Below, one piece after another: positions 53,772-62,114 of a stretch of 64,000 nt of DNA. The position numbers were made by a program, and so were the translations under genes. The stretch's first letter is position 1. The number at the start of each line of letters is the position of its first letter. The stretch is from Bacteroidaceae bacterium (GTDB taxonomy: Bacteria; Bacteroidota; Bacteroidia; Bacteroidales; Bacteroidaceae): the NCBI GenBank assembly GCA_017938245.1, contig JAGBBX010000015.1:60368-124367 (forward strand). The letters run 5' to 3'. The notes beneath the pieces are model-generated. The model had not been told where the DNA came from. It saw only the letters and a program-made list of their open reading frames with translations, and made no database searches.

Positions 53772-55403
53772 TCAATCGAGCGGTGCCATAATCTCACCTG
53801 TATACTCTACCCAGGTAGTACCGGTATATGTTACCACTGTACCTGCCGAGAACCAAAGAGTATCTACACCACCCACACTGTGATTGACATCGGCGGTCAG
53901 TACCACAACATCGTTTGTGTTGGGCGACTCGGGAAGAGTAGCCGAGCTTGTCACACGTGCAGCACCCGGAATATCACTCTTGGCAGCAGCACCGTTAACC
54001 CAGATGTGGCTGTACCCTTTCAGGCAGAGACAGTCGATAGTCATCACCACCTCGCGCTTAGCTTCCTCGCCCTCGACGCGCTCTACTTCGGAGTTCTCGT
54101 TCTTCATATAGTAACGTACAAGGCCATTCTCGTCGATGAGGCCACCACAATTCGAGTATCCCAAAGCATCCAATGTTGGGTCGTGAACAAGTGCGATATC
54201 TCCGAACACAGTGTGTATTCGTGTGCAGGCAACACCCCATACCTCATCGTCCTTCACTGTGATGTTCTTATGCAGAGTAAGGTCGATTTTCTGAATATCG
54301 TTCAGCAACTGCTTACCCAGGAACCAAACAGCTTTGCGAGAACAATTAAACCCGGTGAATTTTACCATTGAGAGGTTGATGAGGTCGGCAAAAGTGATTG
54401 TCGAAGATAGGTCGTACTGACGTTTGAACTGCCAACGCAAACCCTTTGAGAAGTAGTCCCACTGATAACCCATTGCAGGATCCATCGCCTGCACCTTGAA
54501 CTTACCGGGCTGTCCCACCCACGCAGTGCGGCAACTCTCGAGGCGGAACTGACGCAAGATTGCCTCGGCAATCTGTGCCTCGCTGAACTTCATTTTCTTC
54601 TTCTGTGCCTTGAAATAGTCACTCACAATGCTGTTACACAGCTGTTTTTGCAGATAGACACGCTCGGGGACGGGAACAACAGTCGAAGGAGAGATAAATT
54701 TCTGTGTCTCGTAGGCAGCCGATGAGAGCAAGATTACCTCGGTACCGACAGGGATTGTCGGAACGACGCAATACTCATCGGTAGCATTCACTTTTGGCCC
54801 GTTTACCGCCATTGCTATGGGCGCCTCGGTAGTATCGTTCTTACCCACAAAGAAGAGCATAAGGTCGACACCCGGAAGCTCAATCTGTCCTGTGGGGTCA
54901 TAACCGTTCACCCCTTTACAGATGGCAGTATAATACTCCTGGAAGATTTTTCTCTCGCCCGTAGTAGAGAAAGGAATCTCGGCGCGAGTGGCTTTTATGC
55001 CTGTGTAGGTTGCATTTGTATAAGCCTTTGAGCGTTTCTCGTCAATCATATAATGGTCGACCTCGAACGACGATACAACCACCTTTCGCTTGATGCGGCG
55101 CTTAATGGTGTCAATCACACTCTCGTCACTTGCAATGGCAATGATTTTTTCATCGGTCTCGGCCTCGATAAGGTCGCTAATCTCCGATGCCGACGAAACC
55201 GTTGTCGCAGTACCGTGAGCGTGGTCGGCCAACCCCGCTATTCCGCGAGAGATAGTGGAACCGCCGCCTGCTGTTGCCACCGTTACTGCAGCCATCATCG
55301 TACAACCGGCATCATCGCCACCAAAAAGAAAGAGTGTAATGCTCACCATCGATAGAAGAAGAAAAAGAGGATTCTTCTTCAGAAAAGAAATTGTGTTTTT
55401 CAT
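53772..55403 (-). CDS. Major capsid-like protein (SU10-type/DUF5309-like) with N-terminal hydrophobic segment
   Basis: A 543-residue protein. Residues about 240-480 (RVYLQKQLCNSIVSDYFKAQ, KKMKFSEAQIAEAILRQFR, PGKFKVQAMDPAMGYQWDYF, FGDIALVHDPTLDALGYSNC) follow the pattern of HK97-fold capsid proteins of the SU10/DUF5309 group, as far as memory allows. Oddly, residues 1-35 hold a signal-like hydrophobic run (NPLFLLLSMVSITLFLFGGD). An internal Met pair near residue 36 (TMMAAVTVATAGGG) could be a late start, but no ribosome site is obvious there. A Thr/Val-rich beta domain closes the protein. It lies 63 bases after the scaffold gene, in the usual order. Confidence 0.65.
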   Translation of the reverse strand: MKNTISFLKKNPLFLLLSMVSITLFLFGGDDAGCTMMAAVTVATAGGGSTISRGIAGLADHAHGTATTVSSASEISDLIEAETDEKIIAIASDESVIDTIKRRIKRKVVVSSFEVDHYMIDEKRSKAYTNATYTGIKATRAEIPFSTTGERKIFQEYYTAICKGVNGYDPTGQIELPGVDLMLFFVGKNDTTEAPIAMAVNGPKVNATDEYCVVPTIPVGTEVILLSSAAYETQKFISPSTVVPVPERVYLQKQLCNSIVSDYFKAQKKKMKFSEAQIAEAILRQFRLESCRTAWVGQPGKFKVQAMDPAMGYQWDYFSKGLRWQFKRQYDLSSTITFADLINLSMVKFTGFNCSRKAVWFLGKQLLNDIQKIDLTLHKNITVKDDEVWGVACTRIHTVFGDIALVHDPTLDALGYSNCGGLIDENGLVRYYMKNENSEVERVEGEEAKREVVMTIDCLCLKGYSHIWVNGAAAKSDIPGAARVTSSATLPESPNTNDVVVLTADVNHSVGGVDTLWFSAGTVVTYTGTTWVEYTGEIMAPLD

Positions 55404-55466
55404 AGTAATAAATTTTAAAAAGTTTATGAATAAAATGATTAAGAAAAGTCGGTATATGCAAGATTA

Positions 55467-56306
55467 TTAAGCCTCAAGCGCAGCATCTATCAGCGTGTTT
55501 GTGCGACGAGGTTTGTTTGTCACAGGAGGCGCCACGCTTGTCATCCCCGAAGGCATACCATCGCCAAAATTCTCTTTCATACGCTGTATGCTTGTGTTAC
55601 GTCCCTTAATATCACCTGCGGCAAAAGCATCCTCTACATCCTGTTCGTAGTTGATAGCATTATCCAGGGCGCCACACACCTCGGCAGTATAGGTACCCGA
55701 TAAGATAGGCAGCACAAGACGCTCCCACACAGCCTCGAGAAAATCGGAGGGGTCATATCCGCGCTGTTTACAAAAATCCATAATCACAGGCTGGCTCGCC
55801 TCGAGATTCTCTTCGTACTCTTTTCGGTCTTGCGCCAAACGTATAACCTCCTCGCGACGCTCCTCATCGGCCATAAGCATCTCCTCGTACTCGGGTGAAC
55901 CCTCGTCAAAATCCATAAACTTACGCCCATAATAACGCGCCATAGCCGAGTGTGCATTACGCTTGCCATCGACAACGTCGGCAAGCATCTGTGCCATACG
56001 CGGGTCGCGTCCCAAAGCCTCGGCAAGAAGCTCATTCTGTTCGCGGTTGTCACGCAAATGCTTTATAAGCAATCTCTGCGACTCGGGATTCTCGATACTG
56101 AAGCCTGTGCCAAAAAGCGACTGCAGCACCTCGTTAAGTTCCTGAAACTCTCCTGCACTACTCTGCGGCATTGCAGGCTCGGCCACCCCGTTCTGTGGCA
56201 TTGCCTGTTGCATTGCGGCAGATGAGTTCTGTGTTTGTGCCTGCAATGGCTGTGCACCATAAGCAGCAGGCTCCATCTGTGTGTTGTTTTCCATTTCCTG
56301 ATACAT
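55467..56306 (-). CDS. Scaffolding-like protein
   Basis: A 279-residue, soluble, highly charged helical protein. A Gln/Ala/Met/Pro-rich, disordered N-terminus (about 1-65) leads to long helices (SQRLLIKHLRDNREQNELLA, DEERREEVIRLAQDRKEYEE) and a Lys/Arg-rich end with TNKPRRTNTLID. Such composition directly before a capsid gene is typical of phage scaffolding proteins. The ATG at 56304-56306 is preferred; ORF extension to 56336 would need a TTG. First gene of the leftward operon. Confidence 0.6.
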   Translation of the reverse strand: MYQEMENNTQMEPAAYGAQPLQAQTQNSSAAMQQAMPQNGVAEPAMPQSSAGEFQELNEVLQSLFGTGFSIENPESQRLLIKHLRDNREQNELLAEALGRDPRMAQMLADVVDGKRNAHSAMARYYGRKFMDFDEGSPEYEEMLMADEERREEVIRLAQDRKEYEENLEASQPVIMDFCKQRGYDPSDFLEAVWERLVLPILSGTYTAEVCGALDNAINYEQDVEDAFAAGDIKGRNTSIQRMKENFGDGMPSGMTSVAPPVTNKPRRTNTLIDAALEA

Positions 56307-56589
56307 AATGAATTTGTTTAATTGTTTCGTCGACAAAGGAAATACAAGAAAGGAGCAACAAGGTTGTCATATTATCATATTCCAATAAAAAAAGCAGAAA
56401 TCTGAGAATCCTCGCGCAGGCATAACATTATTCATATAAATCTTTGGTATAAACATTGTTCAGCTTTGCCCATCCATTAAACAATACAGAGATAATAGTT
56501 GTTTTTTTTCATTTTCGCAACCACTTTAGCCATTTTTGACTATATTTTTGTAAGCACATTCAATTACGTAAAATAACTAATCGGAAACT
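56307..56589. promoter_or_regulatory. Divergent control region of the virion-like cluster
   Basis: The 283 bases separate the two operons. TATTTTTG at 56543-56550 is a consensus -7 box facing right, 40 bases before the first rightward gene, but no -33 box is at the right distance. The leftward side has CTTTG and TTG tracts near 56325-56360 without a convincing pair. No repressor-type inverted repeat or regulator gene was seen. Confidence 0.45.
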
Positions 56590-57006
56590 ATGGGAAATTC
56601 AAATTCAAAATCGGTACGCGAGATGCGTAAAGACGCAGTGGTAAAAACATTCTTCGAGACTGTAAAGAAATTAAAATCGAAAGACAAGAATGTTACACAA
56701 GAGGAGATTTTCAAAAATGCATCGAAATGTGCTGCACCGCGCTTCTTTGTCACGTTCGAGATTGCCCGACGACTAATTTCTTCAATGGTCAAGAATCGTC
56801 GTCTGCCAATAAAGAACAAGAACAAAATAGAAATGTATAAGGAGCTGTACCGACGTTATATGAAACAGTGCAAGGGCAAGGTAGGCAACTACACAATTTT
56901 AGAGAGTATCATTGAGGAACCTGCACCTTCGTTCTACCTCGACGCCGGTTCCTTCCGAGGTATCGTATACCGCACCTTGGGAGAACGCTCATTGCAAACA
57001 GTATAA
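56590..57006 (+). CDS. Basic helical protein in the small-terminase position
   Basis: A 138-residue, Lys/Arg-rich protein. It has helices VREMRKDAVVKTFFETVKKL and VTQEEIFKNASKCAAPRFFV, then ARRLISSMVKNRRLPIKNKN. The APRFFVTFE motif is one I associate with proteins beside terminases in Bacteroidota phages. DNA binding is inferred from charge. It heads the rightward operon that ends with the large terminase, the usual place of a small terminase subunit, but no classic small-terminase motif is visible. Confidence 0.55.
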   Translation: MGNSNSKSVREMRKDAVVKTFFETVKKLKSKDKNVTQEEIFKNASKCAAPRFFVTFEIARRLISSMVKNRRLPIKNKNKIEMYKELYRRYMKQCKGKVGNYTILESIIEEPAPSFYLDAGSFRGIVYRTLGERSLQTV

Positions 57007-57018
57007 ACCCACAGCATT

Positions 57019-57531
57019 ATGAAAAGAGTAATAAGCATAAAACTAAACAACAAAAGAGTGAGGCAACGCATCGAGACACACACCTACTACACCGGCGAAG
57101 CACGTAAAAACAGCGCCCTATCGCCAATGACAGCTGCAAGAATACAGGCATCGGGCGACGATGCCACACAACTGAACGACCATCTGACGGTTGCCTGCAG
57201 CGAGATAGCCCGCCTGCTATCGACATACATTGCAATATGCCACATTCAGCAACGCGAGGCCCTCGACGAGAGTGGCGACACAATTACATTCTTCACGCTC
57301 GAGATACCGTCTAATTTCCCTGTGGAGATTACCGACGAATTCGAGACAGCCATAGAGAACTATGCCGTTGCGCGCGTGTTACAACAGTGGATGGCACAAC
57401 ACAAACCCGACGAGATGGTTATTGCCGCCAACGAGGTACAGCAACACACCGCAACACTACGCGAGTTTGCATCGTTGCGCAAGCGACCCATCCTGCACCG
57501 TCATCCAAAAAGAAAAATCATCGACGTATAA
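57019..57531 (+). CDS. Paralogue A of the cluster's head-associated small-protein family
   Basis: A 170-residue protein with the shared layout: THTYYTGEARKNS, an acidic turn (SGDDATQ), helix TVACSEIARLLSTY, strand ITFFTLEIPSNF, helix FETAIENYAVARVLQQWM and a basic end (LREFASLRKRPILHRHPKRK). The product at 57544-58020 and the one at 48583-49005 are its relatives. It lies 12 bases after the small-terminase-position gene. Role unknown; a connector or neck component is inferred from context only. Confidence 0.6.
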   Translation: MKRVISIKLNNKRVRQRIETHTYYTGEARKNSALSPMTAARIQASGDDATQLNDHLTVACSEIARLLSTYIAICHIQQREALDESGDTITFFTLEIPSNFPVEITDEFETAIENYAVARVLQQWMAQHKPDEMVIAANEVQQHTATLREFASLRKRPILHRHPKRKIIDV

Positions 57532-57543
57532 TCAAAACAGACT

Positions 57544-58020
57544 ATGGAAAACACAATACTCATAGAAAAAGAGCCACTCTACCAACAGATACATCTGAGA
57601 AACTACTATATGGGAGAATCGGCTAAGAGAAACAACATAAATGCCGACACCATAGAGAGCAGCGACGACGAGAGAGAACTCTTTGCAATGCTGCTCGATA
57701 GCGCCTGCAACGAATTGGTATCCTCCGTTGCACTGCGCTTCGAGACAGCATCATATAAGATAACACCCGAATACATCGGCATAACATTTAGCACCGAGAA
57801 TAACTCGCGTCAAGGATTACTGCCACAACTGCGTCAAGCCATTGTCGACTATCTTGTAAATGAAATTACACTACAGTGGTTATTGCTGCGCTCACCCCAG
57901 ATGGCAAACAGCTATATATCGATGCGCACCACACTTTACAACAACGTACAACAACAATTTGCCAAATTCAGCAACCTTAAAAAGGTGCGACGGCGTCCCA
58001 CCGACCTTGCAGGAATATGA
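57544..58020 (+). CDS. Paralogue B of the cluster's head-associated small-protein family
   Basis: A 158-residue protein that aligns with the preceding product: HLRNYYMGESAKRNN, SSDDERELF, LLDSACNELVSSVALRF, YIGITFSTENN, LRQAIVDYLVNEITLQWLLL and LKKVRRRP in the same order. Its stop overlaps the terminase ATG as ATGA, so their translation is coupled. That overlap suggests a fixed ratio to the terminase. No outside family was recognised. Confidence 0.6.
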   Translation: MENTILIEKEPLYQQIHLRNYYMGESAKRNNINADTIESSDDERELFAMLLDSACNELVSSVALRFETASYKITPEYIGITFSTENNSRQGLLPQLRQAIVDYLVNEITLQWLLLRSPQMANSYISMRTTLYNNVQQQFAKFSNLKKVRRRPTDLAGI

Positions 58021-59996
58021 AAAAGGAGAGAGAGAGTATAATCGAAGAAAATATACGCCGCACAACAGCCATACGCGCACCTTATAATCCCATAAGCGGT
58101 GAAGGCAGCATAAGCATCGCACGTCAAGAAGTCGAGATTGAGGATTTTCCACTAATGAAAATCTATCTCCCCACCACAATGATGGAGGATAAAGAGATTA
58201 AAAGTCTCATCGCCGACGGAGCAAAAGGCTATCTGCGCAAACTGGGTAGAACAGCCGACGAACGCGACATTCTCACCCTTTGGATAGAATTCTGCCGCAA
58301 GCGCCTTGCACACGACTTTGAATATTGGGCACGCAGCACCGCCATTATCTCGGACAAGGGAAAGGGGCGCGACATTCCCTTCACCCTCAACCGTCCGCAA
58401 AGAGAATACCTTAAAGCAATGGAGAGCCTGCGCACCACAGGCAAACCAATAGACATTATACTATGTAAGGCACGACAATGGGGAGGCAGCACACTCACAC
58501 AGCTATATATGTTGTGGATACAGTTGGTACATCGACGCAACTGGAACAGCGTCATCTGCGGCGACATCGAAAAACAATCCTCCATCGTTGCAGGAATGTT
58601 ATCGAAGGTCATCAACCGCTACCCACGATGGGCAAGCAACGGTAAGGTTGTTACCACAACCCCCTTTCAGGGAGCACGTAACACCCGAGTGATAAGCCTC
58701 GGCAACAGCCGCTACTCTCTTGGCTCGTCACAGAAACCCGACTCACTGCGAAGCGAAGATATAAGTATGGCACACCTCACCGAGGTGGGATTGTGGAAGG
58801 CAACGGCAGGACGCAAGCCCGAAGACCTCGTGCAGTCGATATTCGGCTCAATAGCCAGCGGCCCCTATACAGTAAAAGTATTGGAGTCGACCGCCAAAGG
58901 AGTAGGAAATTTCTTCCACCGCACCTGGATAGACGCAGTAGAGGGACGCAATAACTTCACACCCGTCTTTATCCCCTGGCACAGTATCGACCTCTACAGC
59001 AAGAGCATACCCCGAGACGACTATCCGGCCTTTGTCGATAGTATGAACAGTTACGAGAGAGGGCTCTTCGAGCTTGGTGCAACCCTTGAAGCAATAAACT
59101 GGTATCGCGACAAACGACGCGAGATACCCGACGAGTGGCGCCTCTTCTCCGAGTTTCCATCGAGTGCCAATGAAGCATTCCAAAGTACCGGGCATCGCGT
59201 ATTCCGCATAGAATATGTGCAGAACATACGCAGCAGTTGCGTCGCCCCACCCTTTATCGGCGACATCGACGCAGGGCACTTCGTCGAGGCAGCCTCGGGA
59301 GGCGAAAAGAGCAGCAGCAACCTATGGGTGTGGCTTATGCCCGAGAGCGACCCGGCAATGCGCGACCGCTACATCGTCACCGTCGATGTCGGTGGTGTCA
59401 GCGACAAAGCCGACTACTCCTGCATTATGGTAGCCGACCGCGCTGCGATGCCCGGCGGCGGAGTACCCGAGATTGCAGCCTGCTGGCACGGACACATCGA
59501 ACACGACAAACTCGCCTGGAAAGCAGTCGAGATAGCCCGCGCCTACAACAACGCGCTACTCGTCATCGAGGCAAACACCCTTGAGACAGAAAATACCGAA
59601 GGAGACAACTTCGAGTATATACTAAACGAAATAGCCGGACACTACAGCAACCTCTACAGCCGCACCTCGCAGCAAGAGATACGACAAGGGCGTCCGCGCC
59701 GTTGGGGATTCCACACCAACTCCTCGACCAAGCCAATGGTAATAAATTTCCTTGTCAAAGCACTGCGCGACAACCTTTACATAGAGCGTTGCCTGCCCAC
59801 CACATTCGAGCTCGACCTATACGAGTTCAAAGAGAACGGCAAGGAGATGGGCGCAGTAGAGGGCAACCACGACGACCGTGTTATGGCAACTGCCATACTC
59901 GTATGGGCCTGCTACAACCACCCGCTACCCCATCTCATAGAGAGCGACCGACAACCGCGACGTAAAAACAGAATCATCAGCGAGGCAAGCATCTGA
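58017..59996 (+). CDS. Phage terminase large subunit (complete)
   Basis: A 659-residue DNA-packaging motor with all expected sites. The ATPase has a P-loop-like CKARQWGGST at residues 150-159 and a Walker B region ISMAHLTEV with catalytic Glu256. The C-terminal RNase H-like nuclease has Asp457 in TVDVGGVSDKADYS, Glu518 in LVIEANT and Asp619/620 in EGNHDDRVMATA. No lesions are present, so it looks functional. The last codons overlap the terminator and lie in a direct repeat (59950-60051). It ends the rightward operon. Confidence 0.9.
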   Translation: MKKERESIIEENIRRTTAIRAPYNPISGEGSISIARQEVEIEDFPLMKIYLPTTMMEDKEIKSLIADGAKGYLRKLGRTADERDILTLWIEFCRKRLAHDFEYWARSTAIISDKGKGRDIPFTLNRPQREYLKAMESLRTTGKPIDIILCKARQWGGSTLTQLYMLWIQLVHRRNWNSVICGDIEKQSSIVAGMLSKVINRYPRWASNGKVVTTTPFQGARNTRVISLGNSRYSLGSSQKPDSLRSEDISMAHLTEVGLWKATAGRKPEDLVQSIFGSIASGPYTVKVLESTAKGVGNFFHRTWIDAVEGRNNFTPVFIPWHSIDLYSKSIPRDDYPAFVDSMNSYERGLFELGATLEAINWYRDKRREIPDEWRLFSEFPSSANEAFQSTGHRVFRIEYVQNIRSSCVAPPFIGDIDAGHFVEAASGGEKSSSNLWVWLMPESDPAMRDRYIVTVDVGGVSDKADYSCIMVADRAAMPGGGVPEIAACWHGHIEHDKLAWKAVEIARAYNNALLVIEANTLETENTEGDNFEYILNEIAGHYSNLYSRTSQQEIRQGRPRRWGFHTNSSTKPMVINFLVKALRDNLYIERCLPTTFELDLYEFKENGKEMGAVEGNHDDRVMATAILVWACYNHPLPHLIESDRQPRRKNRIISEASI

Positions 59997-60051
59997 TTGC
60001 CCCGCTGATGATTCTTTATATAAGAAAAATTACTTTATTCTCTTATAACAG
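59950..60051 (+). repeat. Direct repeat, copy 1 (terminase 3' end, terminator and gene-end)
   Basis: These 102 bases recur at 60883-60996 with four substitutions and a 12-base insertion (CGACGTAAAAAC, a tandem copy of adjacent sequence). The repeat holds the last terminase codons, the hairpin at 59971-60013 and the last codons (Arg-Glu-stop) of the convergent HD gene. Confidence 0.85.
59971..60013. terminator. Terminator after the terminase gene
   Basis: GAATCATCAGCG, one mismatch, GGCAA pairs with TTGCC, CGCTGATGATTC. The hairpin includes the terminase stop codon and can act for both converging genes. Confidence 0.8.
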
Positions 60052-60505
60052 AATAGAACTCACTTAAATTTGCTGCAAAGTATTTGCCTCGCTCAGTAGC
60101 CATTTTCTTGGGATTCGGGATTATATCCACTCTCATAAGGTCGAGCCTATCAGCATCGAAACAGGTATCAATAGTTATATCTCCTGTTCTTCGGCATACA
60201 GTGTGCAGTTCACAAGCCTTACGCAATTGTTCAAACACCCCCTCATCAAGACCGGAAAGCAGAGTATCACGTAGTTCCAACAGATGTTCGGCAGCACGTT
60301 TTCCGTGCTCCAAGTCTTCCCTATTATCTATGCGCCATTTATCGTGTAAATATGCAAACAGTCGCACAACAGTTGTATTAACCTCCTCTGTTGCCAATAA
60401 CAGACCATTACGCTCTACACGTTCCCAATGTGGCAGTCCGTGACATTCATCAAGTTCCCAACCTTCAACAGCAAATTGTTTTATCTTCTTAATCAATGAG
60501 TCCAT
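60035..60505 (-). CDS. HD-domain phosphohydrolase
   Basis: A 156-residue protein with ECHGLPHWERVERNGLLLA (metal His) near residue 20, the HD pair in FAYLHDKWR near residue 48, HGKRAAEHLL and a later ELHTVCRRTGDITID. This fits small HD hydrolases acting on nucleotides or phosphoesters. The start at 60505 is an internal ATG in a longer open frame: upstream codons belong to the broken DUF6922-like gene and read through in frame. It lies inside the segment bounded by the 102/114-base direct repeats, so it was probably inserted as a unit. Confidence 0.8.
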   Translation of the reverse strand: MDSLIKKIKQFAVEGWELDECHGLPHWERVERNGLLLATEEVNTTVVRLFAYLHDKWRIDNREDLEHGKRAAEHLLELRDTLLSGLDEGVFEQLRKACELHTVCRRTGDITIDTCFDADRLDLMRVDIIPNPKKMATERGKYFAANLSEFYSVIRE

Positions 60506-60805
60506 ATTCAACAGTCTGTGTCTGCAACATCTTAATTCCTCCCTTTTAAGTTTAAAAGCCAAACAAACAAAATTAATATCTATTGGGCTCAAATACGGAA
60601 TGCATTTAACAGTTTCTCGAAATCCTTCTATGCCACCATAGATATCAAATGCAGCATAATAATCTTCAGGGCAACCAAGTTCAATCACGCGTTGCACCAC
60701 AAGAGTACGAGAACCTTGCCAATCGAAATTCTACAAGTCGTACTCCCAAAGTAGTGCAGGATTAAGCTTGTGTCCGTTTTTTGTATAATTATCTAATATT
60801 ACCAT
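60506..60805 (-). pseudogene. DUF6922-like gene with in-frame stop
   Basis: From ATG 60805 the minus strand reads MVILDNYTKNGHKLNPALLW, EYDL, a TAG (60733-60731), then NFDWQGSRTLVVQRVIELGC and PEDYYAAFDIYGGIEGFRET, ending LRCCRHR. The joined product matches my recollection of the DUF6922 domain, often an antitoxin-like partner of AbiEii nucleotidyltransferases, which are absent here. The stop probably replaced a Glu or Lys codon. Its 3' end runs without a stop into the HD gene. A late start beyond the TAG would make only a fragment. Confidence 0.6.
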
Positions 60806-60882
60806 ACAGCCTCACCCGATTTATGCAAAGGTAGCATATTTTAGAAATAAAACAAAACAATTTCTGAATTTGAAGCCTCATT

Positions 60883-60996
60883 GACAACCGTGACGTAAAA
60901 ACCGACGTAAAAACATAATCATCAGCGAGGCAAGCATCTGATTGCCCCGCTGATGATTCTTTATATAAGAAAAATTACTTTATTCTCTTGTAGCAG
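60883..60996 (+). repeat. Direct repeat, copy 2
   Basis: A second copy of 59950-60051. It keeps the remnant reading of the terminase tail (IISEASI-stop) and the hairpin (60917-60958) and ends in the last codons of the Cse60-like gene, which also ends Arg-Glu-stop. Confidence 0.85.
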
Positions 60997-61195
60997 CCTT
61001 ACTTTCCACCGTTTCATATATAACCATCACCGTCCAGTTCTGCCACGCAGAGTTATGCGGATTAGGATAGTCGGCTGTGTACTTTATATCCTTGACAATA
61101 ATAGTATCCTTATTCTCACTAAGGAAGGTATTAACCTGCTTCTCGAACTTCTCCATATCGGGAGTGCGGTCTCGGAATAATTTAATCTGTACCAT
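60980..61195 (-). CDS. Cse60-like small protein
   Basis: A 71-residue protein: VQIKLFRDRTPDMEKFEKQV, NTFLSENKD, IIVKDIKYTADYP, WTVMVIYE. The order of a short beta strand, helix, strand IxDIKY and a final strand resembles the Cse60 family named for a Bacillus sporulation gene but widespread in gut bacteria; this is from memory. Function unknown. It was probably the original convergent neighbour of the terminase before the HD segment arrived. Confidence 0.6.
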   Translation of the reverse strand: MVQIKLFRDRTPDMEKFEKQVNTFLSENKDTIIVKDIKYTADYPNPHNSAWQNWTVMVIYETVESKAATRE

Positions 61196-61321
61196 AATTA
61201 TAATCTGCTATTGTTTGTTACATATATAATATAGACACAAAGAGGAAAAAATTCAAAAAGAAGGACAACTTTTTAAAAAGTTTATAATCAGAGGTCAATA
61301 TCTTAAAATATATGCTCCGCA

Positions 61322-62083
61322 CTATTTATAAAAAGTTATCCAATTTGTACAATAATCGTGACTCTTTGTGTGCAACTCTATAATACTATCATTATCACGA
61401 TACCAAGCGTAGTTCCAACCTCTCCCCATATCTAAATATATAGCATTTGTAACATTGGCTTTCTTTAGAGATACTTTGAATTCTCCAAACGTAGTTGTCG
61501 TGTCTGATTCTATTATGCAAAGAGTGTCTGATAGTTCACATAATGCGCGAAATATATTACGACTTTCATTTTCCCTAACCGTTTGTAAAATCTCAGAATT
61601 ATAAATTATTAACTCTTGAGCAAAGGCCATACCATCATAATTCTGAGCAGAATCAAGTTCACTAGAATAATTCCTATATAGAAATTTCCATTTTTCTTTA
61701 TAGAAGACAAAAGCTCCAGTATTGCTCTCACACCTATAACCCCTATATCTTCTACCAGAGGAAACGTGATCTCCTGCAATATTTGAATGATTAAATTCTG
61801 ATAAACACCTACCGGTATATGCAGCTGCTGCAACAAATATTACAGAACTATCATTTTTTAAAGGCATTTTACCACATACTAAATCAATTTTGGTAAAATG
61901 CGGATAAATCATCCGTAAGCCATTAGAACGACGAATTTCTATACTATTAATTTTTGTTTGTTTTTTTGAATCAATAGAATCAACATTATTTGCAATTTCA
62001 ACTTGTTTCTGCGATTCAATAGAACAAGAAGAACAAGATATTAAACACAAAACAAATGATAATACGTAGTAACAAGATTTCAT
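61322..62083 (-). CDS. Lipoprotein, possible phosphodiester glycosidase (NAGPA)-like
   Basis: A 253-residue protein. The lipoprotein signal MKSCYYVLSFVLCLISC gives the start at 62083; the open frame runs further upstream but overlaps the previous gene. Conserved-looking blocks are VIFVAAAAYTG, SGRRYRGYRCESNTGAFVFY, GMAFAQELIIYNSEIL and NAIYLDMGRGWNYAWYRDND, which resemble the NAGPA/DUF2233 phosphodiester glycosidase layout. Enzymatic function is inferred only loosely. The gene is AT-rich. It follows the trypsin-like gene by 31 bases on the same strand. Confidence 0.55.
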   Translation of the reverse strand: MKSCYYVLSFVLCLISCSSCSIESQKQVEIANNVDSIDSKKQTKINSIEIRRSNGLRMIYPHFTKIDLVCGKMPLKNDSSVIFVAAAAYTGRCLSEFNHSNIAGDHVSSGRRYRGYRCESNTGAFVFYKEKWKFLYRNYSSELDSAQNYDGMAFAQELIIYNSEILQTVRENESRNIFRALCELSDTLCIIESDTTTTFGEFKVSLKKANVTNAIYLDMGRGWNYAWYRDNDSIIELHTKSHDYCTNWITFYK

Positions 62084-62114
62084 ATTTAGTCTGTTGCATT
62101 TATACATATAGTAG

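Noticed and set aside
48583-59996. Ordinary complete prophage
   Set aside because: No integrase, portal, repressor, replication or lysozyme gene, and no flanking attachment repeat around the whole block was found.
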